A stretch of DNA of 64,000 bases from Flavobacterium sandaracinum (GTDB lineage: Bacteria > Bacteroidota > Bacteroidia > Flavobacteriales > Flavobacteriaceae). How positions within the stretch are numbered: the first letter of the stretch is position 1; each line of letters begins with the position of its first letter. The notes beneath the pieces are model-generated. The model ran no database searches and was not told the DNA's origin. It saw only the letters and a program-made list of their open reading frames with translations. Location: contig NZ_SMFN01000006.1 in NCBI RefSeq assembly GCF_004349135.1, forward strand, positions 86,623 through 150,622, given 5' to 3'. Below are positions 8,863 through 18,210 of the stretch, piece after piece. A program made the translations under genes and the position numbers.

Positions 8863-9085
8863 AAAGGCATTATAAACGAATTAAAACAGGAAACCCTTTT
8901 CAATTTTAATTGGTTTTATTTTATCGAATAGGGTGCTTTTCAGGTATTGCCACGTTTTGTAAATGGTATTAATATAAAACGTTTAATAGATTATTTAATC
9001 TCATCTTGGTTCATGTGTGACTGACCGCAAAAGCCTGTCTTAAACGTCCCAATTGTGATCGATAACACTGGGAAGCCAAAGCATG

Positions 9086-9128
9086 TTAAAACAAGAAACC
9101 ACTCAATTTGAGTGGTTTCTTGTTTTAA
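9086..9128. terminator. Long bidirectional terminator
   Basis: A 21-base arm (9086-9106) and its exact complement (9108-9128) form a nearly continuous hairpin. Its A-rich and T-rich ends would terminate transcription from either side. It separates the Rhs island from the 3' end of the SPOR gene, which is transcribed toward it. Confidence 0.85.
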
Positions 9129-9145
9129 TTTAAAGAAGGCTACTT

Positions 9146-9535
9146 TTACTTATTAGGTTTTATAAGATGTACATTGGGATAGCTTTTTCGAATTTCTATC
9201 AAATTTCTCTCTGCGTCAATTCGTGTCTTGAAATTTCCTACCCAGACTTTGTAGTTTGGTGTAAAAAAAAAGATAGTGCCGTCAATTTCTCTAAATTCTT
9301 GTCTAAAGGCACTCAGTGTACTTTTTGCTTTTTCGCTTTCGCCGCTGAATATTTGAATTTTATAGCTATCATTTATGGTGTTGGAAATATTGTTTTTTCT
9401 CTTTTCATTTAATAATTGTTCAAATTTAGAGTCTTGTTTTAGAGTAATATTTCCATCTTGTGCATTGGTGTTCAGATAGGAAATACAGAATGTAAGTGAG
9501 ATGAAAAAGGCTTTTCTTGGGGCTAAAATTCTCAT
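9146..9535 (-). CDS. Secreted SPOR-domain protein
   Basis: The 129-residue product starts with a signal peptide (hydrophobic about 9-20, then NAQ cleavage near residue 26). A charged linker follows, then a C-terminal SPOR domain (about 56-127) recognisable from YKIQIFSGESEKAKSTLSAF and YKVWVGNFKTRIDAERNL. SPOR domains bind denuded glycan strands of peptidoglycan, usually at division sites, so a periplasmic wall-associated role is likely. It is divergent from actA with a 216-base shared upstream region, and convergent with the Rhs island across a long terminator. No catalytic domain is present. Confidence 0.85.
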   Translation of the reverse strand: MRILAPRKAFFISLTFCISYLNTNAQDGNITLKQDSKFEQLLNEKRKNNISNTINDSYKIQIFSGESEKAKSTLSAFRQEFREIDGTIFFFTPNYKVWVGNFKTRIDAERNLIEIRKSYPNVHLIKPNK

Positions 9536-9636
9536 AATGTGATTGTTTTTGTGTAAAAATACTATTTAAGAAACAATACTCAAGTGCAAATGTTATTTAG
9601 AATAGATATAAATTGAAATTAAGACTATTTTAAGGT

Positions 9637-9666
9637 TTTGAGAATAGTTCTTAAGTCGTATTTTTG
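9637..9666 (+). promoter_or_regulatory. Promoter of the act-cox operon
   Basis: TTTG (9637-9640) and TATTTTTG (9659-9666) are separated by 18 bases, a good match to the Bacteroidetes -33/-7 promoter. It leaves a leader of about 80 bases before actA at 9752. Confidence 0.7.
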
Positions 9667-9751
9667 TGCAAGTTTTAAAATAAAGGAACAGTTTTTTATA
9701 AATCACTTAGAAAAAACTGTACCAATTTTTAGTAGATAATCATTATACTAT

Positions 9752-11086
9752 ATGAAAAAGGTGGGTAACCATAATTCGATCTCAAGGAAATTATTTTTTA
9801 GCATAGCTTTGATGCTATCTATTTCCTTTACTTCATTTGCTCAAGAAGCTGCTCCTGCGGTTGATGCCGCAGCTCCAGATGCTGCTGCTGCCTCACAAGG
9901 TGCTGACCCTGTTAAGGGTAAAGAGCTTTTTAATGCAAACTGTGCTGCATGTCACAAACTAGATGCTAAATCAACTGGACCGATGCTTAGGGGTATTGGA
10001 GCTAAATATGATGCTTCGTGGCTTCATAAGTGGGTTCGTAATAGCTCAGAGTTAATCAAGTCTGGCGATGCTCAAGCTGTAAAGGTGTATGAGGAGAATA
10101 ATAAGGCAGTGATGTCTGCTTTTCCTCAACTTACGGATGGGGATATAGACAATATTATTGCCTATACTTCAGAACCGAAGGCAGAAGCTCCTAAGGCTGC
10201 GGTTGGAGTCGAAGCTGTTCCTGGAACTGGTTCTTCTGATGGCGGAGTTTCAAATAATATTATTTTAGGTGCTTTGTCGCTTGTAATGCTTATTTTGGTA
10301 GTAATGTTGTTTTTGGTGAACAAGGTTTTATCTAAAGTTGCAAAAGCAAATGGCATTGAGGTGGCTCCAAAAACTCCAACAACACCTATATGGAAAGCGT
10401 TTGCTAGAAATCAATTCCTAGTTTTAGTTACTGCTGTGTTTTTACTATTGGCAAGTGCTTATTTCGTCTATGGATTTTTGATGCAAATAGGAGTTGATCA
10501 GGATTACGCTCCGATACAACCGATACATTACTCGCACAGAATTCATGCTGGAGACAATGAAATCAATTGTAAATACTGTCACTCTGCTGCTAGGGTAAGT
10601 AAAAATGGTGGAATTCCTTCGTTGAATGTTTGTATGAATTGTCATAAAAATATTGCTGAAGTTGCTGAAACTACTGCTACGCCAGAATACAGTAAAGCGT
10701 TTTATGATGAGCAAATCCAAAAATTATATACTGCAGTGGGTTGGGATCAAGCGACCCAAAGTTATACTGGAAAATCACAGCCTGTAAAATGGGTTCGTAT
10801 ACATAATTTGCCTGATTTTGTTTATTTCAACCACTCACAACACGTTACGGTTGCTGGAATTGAATGTCAAACATGTCACGGTCCTGTTGAAGAGTACGAG
10901 ATTCAAAAACAATTTGCTCCATTAACAATGGGTTGGTGTATAGATTGTCATAGAAAAACAGATTTAAAAATGGAAGGCAATGAGTATTACACTAAAATAC
11001 ACGATGAGCTTTCTAAGAAATACGGTGTAGATAAATTGACTGCAGCGCAAATGGGAGGTTTAGAATGTGGTAAATGCCACTATTAA
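9752..11086 (+). CDS. actA: Alternative complex III subunit ActA, multiheme cytochrome c (six heme sites)
   Basis: ActA is the periplasmic multiheme cytochrome of ACIII, the quinol:electron acceptor oxidoreductase that replaces the bc1 complex. The 444 residues hold a signal peptide and an Ala-rich linker. An N-terminal monoheme domain follows with CAACH (residues 64-68), then two transmembrane helices (about 168-188 and 218-243). A five-heme domain comes last with CKYCH, CMNCH, CQTCH, CIDCH and CGKCH. The classical ActA is pentaheme; the additional N-terminal monoheme domain makes this a fused form. It is the first gene of actABCDEF-coxBA, with a good promoter upstream. Heme count and fusion are read directly; the role comes from the family and operon. 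Confidence 0.92.
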   Translation: MKKVGNHNSISRKLFFSIALMLSISFTSFAQEAAPAVDAAAPDAAAASQGADPVKGKELFNANCAACHKLDAKSTGPMLRGIGAKYDASWLHKWVRNSSELIKSGDAQAVKVYEENNKAVMSAFPQLTDGDIDNIIAYTSEPKAEAPKAAVGVEAVPGTGSSDGGVSNNIILGALSLVMLILVVMLFLVNKVLSKVAKANGIEVAPKTPTTPIWKAFARNQFLVLVTAVFLLLASAYFVYGFLMQIGVDQDYAPIQPIHYSHRIHAGDNEINCKYCHSAARVSKNGGIPSLNVCMNCHKNIAEVAETTATPEYSKAFYDEQIQKLYTAVGWDQATQSYTGKSQPVKWVRIHNLPDFVYFNHSQHVTVAGIECQTCHGPVEEYEIQKQFAPLTMGWCIDCHRKTDLKMEGNEYYTKIHDELSKKYGVDKLTAAQMGGLECGKCHY

Positions 11087-11115
11087 TCAAATTATTAAGA
11101 TTTTAATATTTATAT

Positions 11116-14100
11116 ATGTCATCAAACAAAAAATACTGGAAAAGTGTTGAGGAACTAGACAAAAATAGTTCTATTGTTGAGGCGCTTAAAAATAACGAAT
11201 TTGTTGAAGAAATTCCTACTGATGAATTTTTAGGAAATAATGATGCTTTGTCATCTTCGTCAACATCTCGTCGTGATTTTTTAAAGTACGTTGGTTTTAG
11301 TACTGCGGCAGCTACGCTTGCGGCTTGCGAAGGTCCTGTAAACAAGTCTATACCTTATGTGCTTCAGCCGGAGCAAATCATTCCTGGAGTTGCGGATTAT
11401 TATGCAACTTCTGTTTTTGATGGTTTTGACTTTGCTAATCTTTTGGTAAAAACTCGTGAAGGGCGTCCTATTAAAATAGATAATAATACTATTGCGGGAG
11501 CAAAGTTTAGTGCTAATGCTAGAATTCATGCGTCGATTCTTTCTTTGTATGATAGTATGCGTTTAAAAGAGCCAAAAATTGAAGGTAAAAATTCAACTTG
11601 GTCTGCTGTTGATTCTAAAATTAAATCAAGTATAACTGATGCCGCTGCAAAAGGTGGTCAAGTTGTTCTTTTGACGGATACATTAGCTAGCCCTTCAACT
11701 GAAAAATTGATCGCTGAGTTTATTGGTAAAAATCCAAATGCTAAGCATGTGGTTTATGATGCTGTATCTGAATCTGAAGCATTAGATGCTTTTGAAACGG
11801 TTTATGGAGAAAGAGCTTTGGTTGATTATGATTTTTCTAAAGCTTCGCTTATAGTTTCTGTTGGAGCTGACTTCCTTGGAGATTGGCAAGGTGGAGGATT
11901 TGATTCAGGTTATACTATAGGAAGGATTCCTAAAGCAGGGAAGATGTCTCGTCACTTTCAGTTAGAGGCTAACATGACTTTGTCTGGTGCTGCTGCTGAT
12001 AAGCGTTTACCAATGTCTACTGCTAATCAAAAACAAGCATTAGTTCATATATATAATGTTGTAACTGGTTCCTCTGTTGCTGTAAGTTTAGAAGATAAAT
12101 TTAAATCAGAAGTTACAAAAGCAGCTCAACAATTGAAAGCTGCTGGTTCAAAAGGAGTATTGGTATCAGGGATTCAAGATAAAAATGCTCAATTGTTAGT
12201 TTTAGCTATCAATCAAGTGTTGGCAAGTGAAGCTTTCAGTACTTCAGGAGTAAGACAGATTAGAAAAGGTTCTAATGCAAAAGTTGCTCAATTGGTTAAC
12301 GATATGAAAGCGGGAAGCGTTCATACCTTAATAATGAGTGGTGTAAATCCAGTGTATACTTTATCGGATAGTGCTTCCTTTGTTGAAGGACTTAAAAAGG
12401 TAAAAACATCAGTGTCTTTTTCTTTAAAAGAAGATGAGACTGCATTAATTAGTACTGTTGCTGCAGCTGTTCCACATTATTTAGAATCTTGGAATGATGT
12501 AAGTATCACAAAAGGTACTTATGGAATTACACAGCCTACAATTCGCCCACTTTTTAATACAAAACAATTTCAAGATGTATTGTTGTCATTAAATGGTTCA
12601 ACAGGTACATTTTATGATTATATCAAAACGACTTCATCAACAATAATAGCTGGTTCTACATGGAACAAAGTATTGCATGATGGCGTATATGTTGGATCTA
12701 TTCCGGCTGCTACTGGTGGTTCTGCAGATTTTACTGCTGCGGCAAGTGCTTTAGCACAATCAAAAGTTGCTCAAGGACTAGAACTTGTTTTATACACTAA
12801 AACAGGTATGGGAGATGGACAACAAGCGAACAACCCTTGGTTACAAGAGTTCCCAGATCCAATCACAAGAGTTTCTTGGGATAATTATGTTACCGTTTCG
12901 AATGCAGATGCAAAGAAATACGAACTTTTTAATGAAATCGTTGCGAATGGTGGTTTAAACGGAAGTTATGCTACTATTACAACTGTAGATGGATTAAAAT
13001 TAGAAAATGTTCCGGTAATTGTTCAACCAGGTCAAGCTGTGGGAACTATTGGTTTAGCATTAGGTTACGGTCGTAAAGCGGCATTGAAAGAAGAAATGAT
13101 GGTGGGTTTAAATGCCTATTCTTTATATAAAGGTTTTAATAATGTTCAGTCTGTAACATTGGTGAAAGCTGGAGGAGAACATGAGTTTGCTTGTGTTCAA
13201 GGTCAGAAAACTTTGATGGGAAGAGGTGACATTATTAAAGAGACATCTTTAGAGATTTTCAATACTAAAGATGCTCAGCTTTGGAATACACAACCAATGG
13301 TTTCATTGGATCACAAAGAGGTTGAAGCAACTAAAGTAGATTTATGGGATTCATTTGATCGTTCAACGGGTCACCATTTTAATCTTTCGATTGATTTGAA
13401 CGCTTGTACCGGTTGTGGTGCCTGTGTGATTGCTTGTCACGCTGAAAATAACGTGCCAGTTGTTGGGAAATCAGAAGTAAGAAGAAGCCGCGATATGCAT
13501 TGGTTGCGTATCGATAGATATTATTCTTCTGAAAGTACTTTTGAAGGTGATAATGAAAGAAAAGAAAATATAGCAGGGTTGTCAAGTTCATTGTCTACAT
13601 TTAATGAAATGGAAAAAGCGGGTGATAATCCACAAGTTTCTTTCCAACCTGTAATGTGTCAACATTGTAATCATGCACCTTGTGAAACGGTTTGTCCAGT
13701 TGCTGCAACTTCACACTCTCGTCAAGGACAAAATCATATGGCTTACAACAGATGTGTTGGAACGCGTTATTGCGCTAACAACTGTCCGTATAAAGTACGT
13801 CGTTTTAACTGGTTCTTGTATAACAAAAACAGCGAATTTGATTATCATATGAATGACGATTTAGGACGTATGGTATTAAACCCAGATGTTAATGTTCGTT
13901 CCCGTGGAGTTATGGAAAAATGTTCTATGTGTATTCAAATGACACAAGCGACAATTTTGAAAGCTAAAAGGGAAGGAAGAGCAATCGTTGATGGTGAATT
14001 CCAAACAGCATGTTCAAATGCTTGTTCTAATGGAGCAATGAAATTTGGAGATGTAAATGATTCAGAAGCGGAAATAACTAAACTAGCTTCTGACGAAAGA

Positions 14101-14172
14101 ATGTATCATTTATTAGAGCATGTTGGAACAAAACCAAATGTGATTTATCACGTTAAAGTTAGAAATACCTAG
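11116..14172 (+). CDS. actB: Alternative complex III subunit ActB, molybdopterin-like plus iron-sulfur domains
   Basis: The 1018-residue subunit has a twin-arginine segment SRRDFLKYVGFSTAAATLAA followed by Cys71, suggesting Tat export and possible lipidation. Residues ~75-740 form a molybdopterin-oxidoreductase-like domain, which in ACIII carries no cofactor. The C-terminal part is a ferredoxin-like domain with four cysteine clusters: CTGCGACVIAC (~764), CQHCNHAPCETVC (~848), CVGTRYCANNCP (~880) and CSMC...CSNAC (~936-968). In known ACIII these bind three 4Fe-4S and one 3Fe-4S centres and pass electrons from quinol toward the hemes. It lies 29 bases after actA. The fused architecture is the usual one for ActB. 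Confidence 0.94.
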   Translation: MSSNKKYWKSVEELDKNSSIVEALKNNEFVEEIPTDEFLGNNDALSSSSTSRRDFLKYVGFSTAAATLAACEGPVNKSIPYVLQPEQIIPGVADYYATSVFDGFDFANLLVKTREGRPIKIDNNTIAGAKFSANARIHASILSLYDSMRLKEPKIEGKNSTWSAVDSKIKSSITDAAAKGGQVVLLTDTLASPSTEKLIAEFIGKNPNAKHVVYDAVSESEALDAFETVYGERALVDYDFSKASLIVSVGADFLGDWQGGGFDSGYTIGRIPKAGKMSRHFQLEANMTLSGAAADKRLPMSTANQKQALVHIYNVVTGSSVAVSLEDKFKSEVTKAAQQLKAAGSKGVLVSGIQDKNAQLLVLAINQVLASEAFSTSGVRQIRKGSNAKVAQLVNDMKAGSVHTLIMSGVNPVYTLSDSASFVEGLKKVKTSVSFSLKEDETALISTVAAAVPHYLESWNDVSITKGTYGITQPTIRPLFNTKQFQDVLLSLNGSTGTFYDYIKTTSSTIIAGSTWNKVLHDGVYVGSIPAATGGSADFTAAASALAQSKVAQGLELVLYTKTGMGDGQQANNPWLQEFPDPITRVSWDNYVTVSNADAKKYELFNEIVANGGLNGSYATITTVDGLKLENVPVIVQPGQAVGTIGLALGYGRKAALKEEMMVGLNAYSLYKGFNNVQSVTLVKAGGEHEFACVQGQKTLMGRGDIIKETSLEIFNTKDAQLWNTQPMVSLDHKEVEATKVDLWDSFDRSTGHHFNLSIDLNACTGCGACVIACHAENNVPVVGKSEVRRSRDMHWLRIDRYYSSESTFEGDNERKENIAGLSSSLSTFNEMEKAGDNPQVSFQPVMCQHCNHAPCETVCPVAATSHSRQGQNHMAYNRCVGTRYCANNCPYKVRRFNWFLYNKNSEFDYHMNDDLGRMVLNPDVNVRSRGVMEKCSMCIQMTQATILKAKREGRAIVDGEFQTACSNACSNGAMKFGDVNDSEAEITKLASDERMYHLLEHVGTKPNVIYHVKVRNT

Positions 14173-14210
14173 TACAAAAAATAATTAATTAAGAATCAAT
14201 ATAAAGGATT

Positions 14211-15614
14211 ATGTCGTCTCACTACGAAGCAACCATTAGAAAACCCTTAGTTATAGGTGATAAATCTTATCACGATGTAACTGTAGATGTAGCTGCCCCT
14301 GTTGAAGGTAAAGCAAATAAACATTGGTGGATTGTATTTTCAATCGCATTAATAGCCTTCCTATGGGGACTTGGCTGTATAATTTACACCGTATCTACAG
14401 GTATTGGAACATGGGGTTTAAATAAAACTGTAGGATGGGCTTGGGATATCACGAACTTTGTTTGGTGGGTTGGTATTGGTCACGCAGGAACACTTATTTC
14501 AGCGGTATTATTACTTTTCCGTCAACGTTGGAGAATGGCAATTAACCGTTCTGCAGAAGCAATGACAATTTTCTCGGTTATCCAAGCGGGTTTATTTCCA
14601 ATCATCCACATGGGACGTCCATGGTTAGCGTATTGGGTTTTACCAATTCCGAATCAATTTGGTTCTCTATGGGTAAACTTTAACTCACCATTACTTTGGG
14701 ATGTATTTGCAATTTCCACGTATCTTTCAGTTTCATTAGTGTTTTGGTGGACTGGTTTATTACCTGATTTTGCAATGTTACGTGATAGAGCTATTACTCC
14801 TTTTAATAAGAGAGTTTATTCTATACTAAGTTTTGGCTGGAGCGGTAGAGCAAAAGATTGGCAGCGTTTTGAAGAAGTCTCTCTGGTACTTGCAGGTTTA
14901 GCTACTCCACTTGTACTTTCAGTACATACTATCGTATCGATGGACTTTGCTACCTCTGTTATCCCAGGATGGCATACTACCATTTTCCCTCCATACTTTG
15001 TTGCCGGAGCGGTTTTCTCAGGATTTGCAATGGTAAATACTTTGCTTATCATTATGAGAAAAGTTTCTAATCTAGAAGCTTATATCACGGTTCAACACAT
15101 TGAATTGATGAATATCGTTATCATGATTACAGGTTCTATTGTCGGGGTTGCCTACATAACTGAGTTATTTGTTGCGTGGTATTCTGGTGTAGAGTATGAA
15201 CAGTACGCTTTCTTGAATAGAGCTACTGGACCTTACTGGTGGGCATATTGGTCAATGATGACTTGCAATGTTTTTTCTCCACAGTTTATGTGGTTTAAAA
15301 AATTAAGAACAAGTATTATGTTCTCGTTTATAATATCGATTGTTGTAAATATTGGGATGTGGTTTGAAAGATTTGTAATTATCGTAACTTCGTTACACAG
15401 AGATTACTTACCTTCATCTTGGACAATGTTTTCACCTACATTTGTCGATATAGGAATTTTCATTGGAACAATTGGTTTCTTCTTTGTATTGTTTTTATTG
15501 TATTCAAGAACATTCCCTGTAATTGCGCAAGCAGAGGTAAAAACAATTTTGAAAGGAACTGGAGATAATTACAAAAGAGAAAGAGAAGCAAATAAAGATT
15601 CACATCATGAGTAA
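14211..15614 (+). CDS. actC: Alternative complex III subunit ActC, NrfD-like quinol-binding membrane protein
   Basis: A 467-residue integral membrane protein of the NrfD/PsrC family with about ten transmembrane helices, from HWWIVFSIALIAFLWGLG onward. In ACIII, ActC holds the quinol-binding site near the periplasmic face and has been proposed to contribute to proton translocation. Segments typical of the family include FVWWVGIGHAGTLISAVLLL and FPIIHMGRPWLAYWVLPIP. It follows actB by 38 bases, and its end overlaps actD by eight bases, so translation is probably coupled. Confidence 0.95.
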   Translation: MSSHYEATIRKPLVIGDKSYHDVTVDVAAPVEGKANKHWWIVFSIALIAFLWGLGCIIYTVSTGIGTWGLNKTVGWAWDITNFVWWVGIGHAGTLISAVLLLFRQRWRMAINRSAEAMTIFSVIQAGLFPIIHMGRPWLAYWVLPIPNQFGSLWVNFNSPLLWDVFAISTYLSVSLVFWWTGLLPDFAMLRDRAITPFNKRVYSILSFGWSGRAKDWQRFEEVSLVLAGLATPLVLSVHTIVSMDFATSVIPGWHTTIFPPYFVAGAVFSGFAMVNTLLIIMRKVSNLEAYITVQHIELMNIVIMITGSIVGVAYITELFVAWYSGVEYEQYAFLNRATGPYWWAYWSMMTCNVFSPQFMWFKKLRTSIMFSFIISIVVNIGMWFERFVIIVTSLHRDYLPSSWTMFSPTFVDIGIFIGTIGFFFVLFLLYSRTFPVIAQAEVKTILKGTGDNYKREREANKDSHHE

Positions 15615-16131
15615 TAAAGTAATATACGCCATTTATAATGACGATGATATATTGATGGATGCGGTTAAGAAAACCAGAGCAGCTCATCATCATATTGAGG
15701 AAGTTTTTACTCCATTCCCGGTTCACGGTTTGGATAAAGCTATGGGTATCGCACCTACAAGATTAGCCATTTGTGCTTTTCTTTATGGATGTGTTGGAAT
15801 CTCGGTAGCTACGGCTATGATGAATTATATTATGATTCAGGATTGGCCACAAGATATTGGTGGAAAGCCAAGTTTCAGTTATATTGAAAATATGCCAGCT
15901 TTCGTACCAATTATGTTTGAACTTACAGTGTTTTTTGCAGCTCACTTAATGGTTATTACTTTTTACATGAGAAGTAAACTATGGCCTTTCAAAGAAGCAG
16001 AGAATCCAGATGTAAGAACTACAGATGACCATTTTTTAATGGAAGTTGCTGTAAATGATAATGAAGAAGAATTGATTTCTTTTTTCCAGAGCACCGGAGC
16101 TGTAGAAGTTAAAGTAATAGATAAGCATTAA
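15607..16131 (+). CDS. actD: Alternative complex III subunit ActD (DUF3341)
   Basis: The 174-residue membrane subunit has a short cytoplasmic N-terminal part (VIYAIYNDDDILMDAVKKTR), two transmembrane helices (about 57-78 and 97-122) and a soluble C-terminal tail. This matches the ActD/DUF3341 family, a structural subunit of ACIII without a cofactor. Its ATG lies within the end of actC, and actE starts eight bases after its stop. Confidence 0.93.
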   Translation: MSNKVIYAIYNDDDILMDAVKKTRAAHHHIEEVFTPFPVHGLDKAMGIAPTRLAICAFLYGCVGISVATAMMNYIMIQDWPQDIGGKPSFSYIENMPAFVPIMFELTVFFAAHLMVITFYMRSKLWPFKEAENPDVRTTDDHFLMEVAVNDNEEELISFFQSTGAVEVKVIDKH

Positions 16132-16139
16132 TTATAGAT

Positions 16140-16685
16140 ATGAAAAGATTATATAAAATAACACTTTTATTTGGTATAACTATTTTAGTTTCATCATGCC
16201 ATAATAATGCGGCACCAAACTATCAATATTTTCCAAATATGTACGAATCAGTAGGGTATGAAACTTATGCTGAATCGAATGCGTTTAAAGACGGTAAAGA
16301 AGGTCAACTTCCGGCTGAAGGAACTGTGAATAGAGGTTTTGAGCCTTTTGAATATGAAAATTCTACTGCAGGATATGAATTGGCTAAAGCGAATCTCAAA
16401 TCGCCTTTAGATTCCTTAAGTAGGGATCCTGAGAAAGGGAAAGAACTTTTTGAAATCTATTGTGCTACTTGTCATGGTAATACTGGTAATGGTAAAGGTA
16501 AATTAGTTGAAAGAGAAAAATTTCTTGGTGTGCCGAGTTATAAAGATAGAGTTATAACTGAAGGAAGTATTTTTCATGTTGTAACTTATGGTTTGAATTC
16601 AATGGGTTCACATGCTAACCAATTGAGTGCCCAAGAACGTTGGGTAGTTGCTGACTATGTTCTGAAACTAAAAAGTGAATTATAA
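16140..16685 (+). CDS. actE: Alternative complex III subunit ActE, monoheme cytochrome c lipoprotein
   Basis: The 181-residue product begins with a lipoprotein signal (ILVSSCHNN, acylated Cys at residue 20). A family N-terminal extension with PNMYESVGYETY follows, then a cytochrome c domain with one CATCH heme site (about 110-114) and a distal Met ligand probably in LNSMGSHA. ActE is a periplasmic electron-carrying subunit of ACIII, and here could hand electrons to the neighbouring oxidase. Its stop is 28 bases before the preferred actF start. Confidence 0.93.
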   Translation: MKRLYKITLLFGITILVSSCHNNAAPNYQYFPNMYESVGYETYAESNAFKDGKEGQLPAEGTVNRGFEPFEYENSTAGYELAKANLKSPLDSLSRDPEKGKELFEIYCATCHGNTGNGKGKLVEREKFLGVPSYKDRVITEGSIFHVVTYGLNSMGSHANQLSAQERWVVADYVLKLKSEL

Positions 16686-16712
16686 TTGTTGAACAAACTG
16701 ATCGTAATAGAT

Positions 16713-18191
16713 ATGTATACATTTTCAAGTAAATTAAAAACTCTTTCTTTCGTCTTAATGGCCGTAGGCATATTAGGAATTGGATATGGTTTTTTAACTG
16801 CACCAAAAGATATTCAAGACGTTGAAAAACTTCTTGCAGCCGAAAGTCACGGTAGTCATGGCGAAGCAAAACACGAAACTTCAGGTGTTTCGGATGAAAC
16901 ACATGTTGCCACTGCTGATCATACAGAGGTTACAGAAGGAGAAAAAATGGTGGAAGGCACAGCGGCAGGTAGTCCAAGTGTTGATTCATCGAAAGTTGTT
17001 GAACAAATTCAAGCAGAACCAGTTCATGCTGAAGTAATTGTTAAAAAAGAAGGGCATCATGAACTTAGTGCAGAAGAGGAACACACTGAGCATTTAAATC
17101 ATGTCTTACACCAATTACAAAACAAACCATGGTCTGCATTTTACGTTGCTTGTATTTTCTTTATGCTTGTTTCATTAGGAGTTTTAGTTTTTTATGCAAT
17201 TCAACAAGTAGCTCAAGCGGGATGGTCTCCAGTTTTATTTAGAGTTATGCAGGGTATAACGGCATATTTACCTGTTGGTTCTGTTATATTCTTTATTTTT
17301 TTGTTGTTAAGTGGATTTCACTTAAATCATCTTTTTATCTGGTTAGATCCTGAAGTTGTAGCCACTGATAAGCTTATTGCTAATAAAGCAGGATATTTAA
17401 ATTTTCCTTTTTGGATCATTAGAGCGGCTATATTTTTAATCGGATGGAATCTGTACCGATATTATTCAAGAAAAAATTGTTTAGCGCAAGATGAAGCAAA
17501 TGATAACCTTAATTACAAAAAGAACTTCAAGCTTTCAGCTATGTTTCTTGTATTCTTTATTGTATCTGAGTCTATAATGTCTTGGGACTGGATTATGTCT
17601 ATTGATCCACACTGGTTCAGTACTTTGTTTGGTTGGTATGTTTTTGCGAGTTTCTTCGTAAGTTCAATAACTACGATTGCATTGGTAACTTTGTATTTAA
17701 AAGCAAAAGGTGTTTTGGAGCATGTGAATACAAGCCATATTCATGATTTAGCAAAATTCATGTTTGGTTTTAGTATTTTCTGGACATATTTGTGGTTTTC
17801 GCAGTACATGTTAATATGGTATGCTAACATTCCAGAAGAGGTTACGTATTATATAACAAGAATTGAGTTATATAACCTACCATTCTTTGGTGCTGTAGTG
17901 ATGAATTTTGTTTTTCCTTTATTAATATTAATTAATACTGATTTCAAACGAATTACGTGGGTTTTAGTTATGGCAGGAGTTGTAATACTTGGTGGACATT
18001 ATATTGATTTCTTTAATATGATTATGCCAGGGACCGTTGGTGACAGATGGTTTATTGGAATTTCAGAAATAGCTTCTGTTCTTTTCTTCCTTGGATTATT
18101 TATTTATGTTGTTTTCACAGCAATGACTAAAGTTCCTTTATTGGCAAAAAGAAATCCTTTCATAGAAGAAAGTAAACATTTTCATTATTAA
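16713..18191 (+). CDS. actF: Alternative complex III subunit ActF, integral membrane subunit with His-rich insert
   Basis: ActF is the second large membrane subunit of ACIII, related in fold to ActC. The ATG at 16713 gives 492 residues starting MYTFSSKLKTL; an upstream TTG at 16686 is less likely because it abuts the actE stop. After the first transmembrane helix comes an unusual soluble stretch of about 85 residues, rich in His and Glu (ESHGSHGEAKHETSG and on to EEEHTEHLNHVLH). The normal series of about nine helices follows. Family segments such as SWDWIMSIDPHWFSTLFGW and GDRWFIGISEIASVLFFLG are present. It is cotranscribed with actE upstream and coxB 19 bases downstream. Confidence 0.93.
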   Translation: MYTFSSKLKTLSFVLMAVGILGIGYGFLTAPKDIQDVEKLLAAESHGSHGEAKHETSGVSDETHVATADHTEVTEGEKMVEGTAAGSPSVDSSKVVEQIQAEPVHAEVIVKKEGHHELSAEEEHTEHLNHVLHQLQNKPWSAFYVACIFFMLVSLGVLVFYAIQQVAQAGWSPVLFRVMQGITAYLPVGSVIFFIFLLLSGFHLNHLFIWLDPEVVATDKLIANKAGYLNFPFWIIRAAIFLIGWNLYRYYSRKNCLAQDEANDNLNYKKNFKLSAMFLVFFIVSESIMSWDWIMSIDPHWFSTLFGWYVFASFFVSSITTIALVTLYLKAKGVLEHVNTSHIHDLAKFMFGFSIFWTYLWFSQYMLIWYANIPEEVTYYITRIELYNLPFFGAVVMNFVFPLLILINTDFKRITWVLVMAGVVILGGHYIDFFNMIMPGTVGDRWFIGISEIASVLFFLGLFIYVVFTAMTKVPLLAKRNPFIEESKHFHY

Positions 18192-18210
18192 TATTTAAAG
18201 AAAAAAACAG

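Larger units (their letters stand above)
8717..9085. other. Gene-poor stretch with repeats and possible remnant sequence
   Basis: This region carries two copies of the palindromic repeat. Short open stretches occur on both strands (one of 66 codons on the minus strand over the repeats), but none looks like a protein. I see no recognisable gene; it is probably debris left by Rhs cassette turnover. Confidence 0.5.

Noticed and set aside
8703..8903. 66-codon minus-strand frame after the lipoprotein gene
   Set aside because: It covers the palindromic repeats and encodes nothing recognisable; chance open frame.
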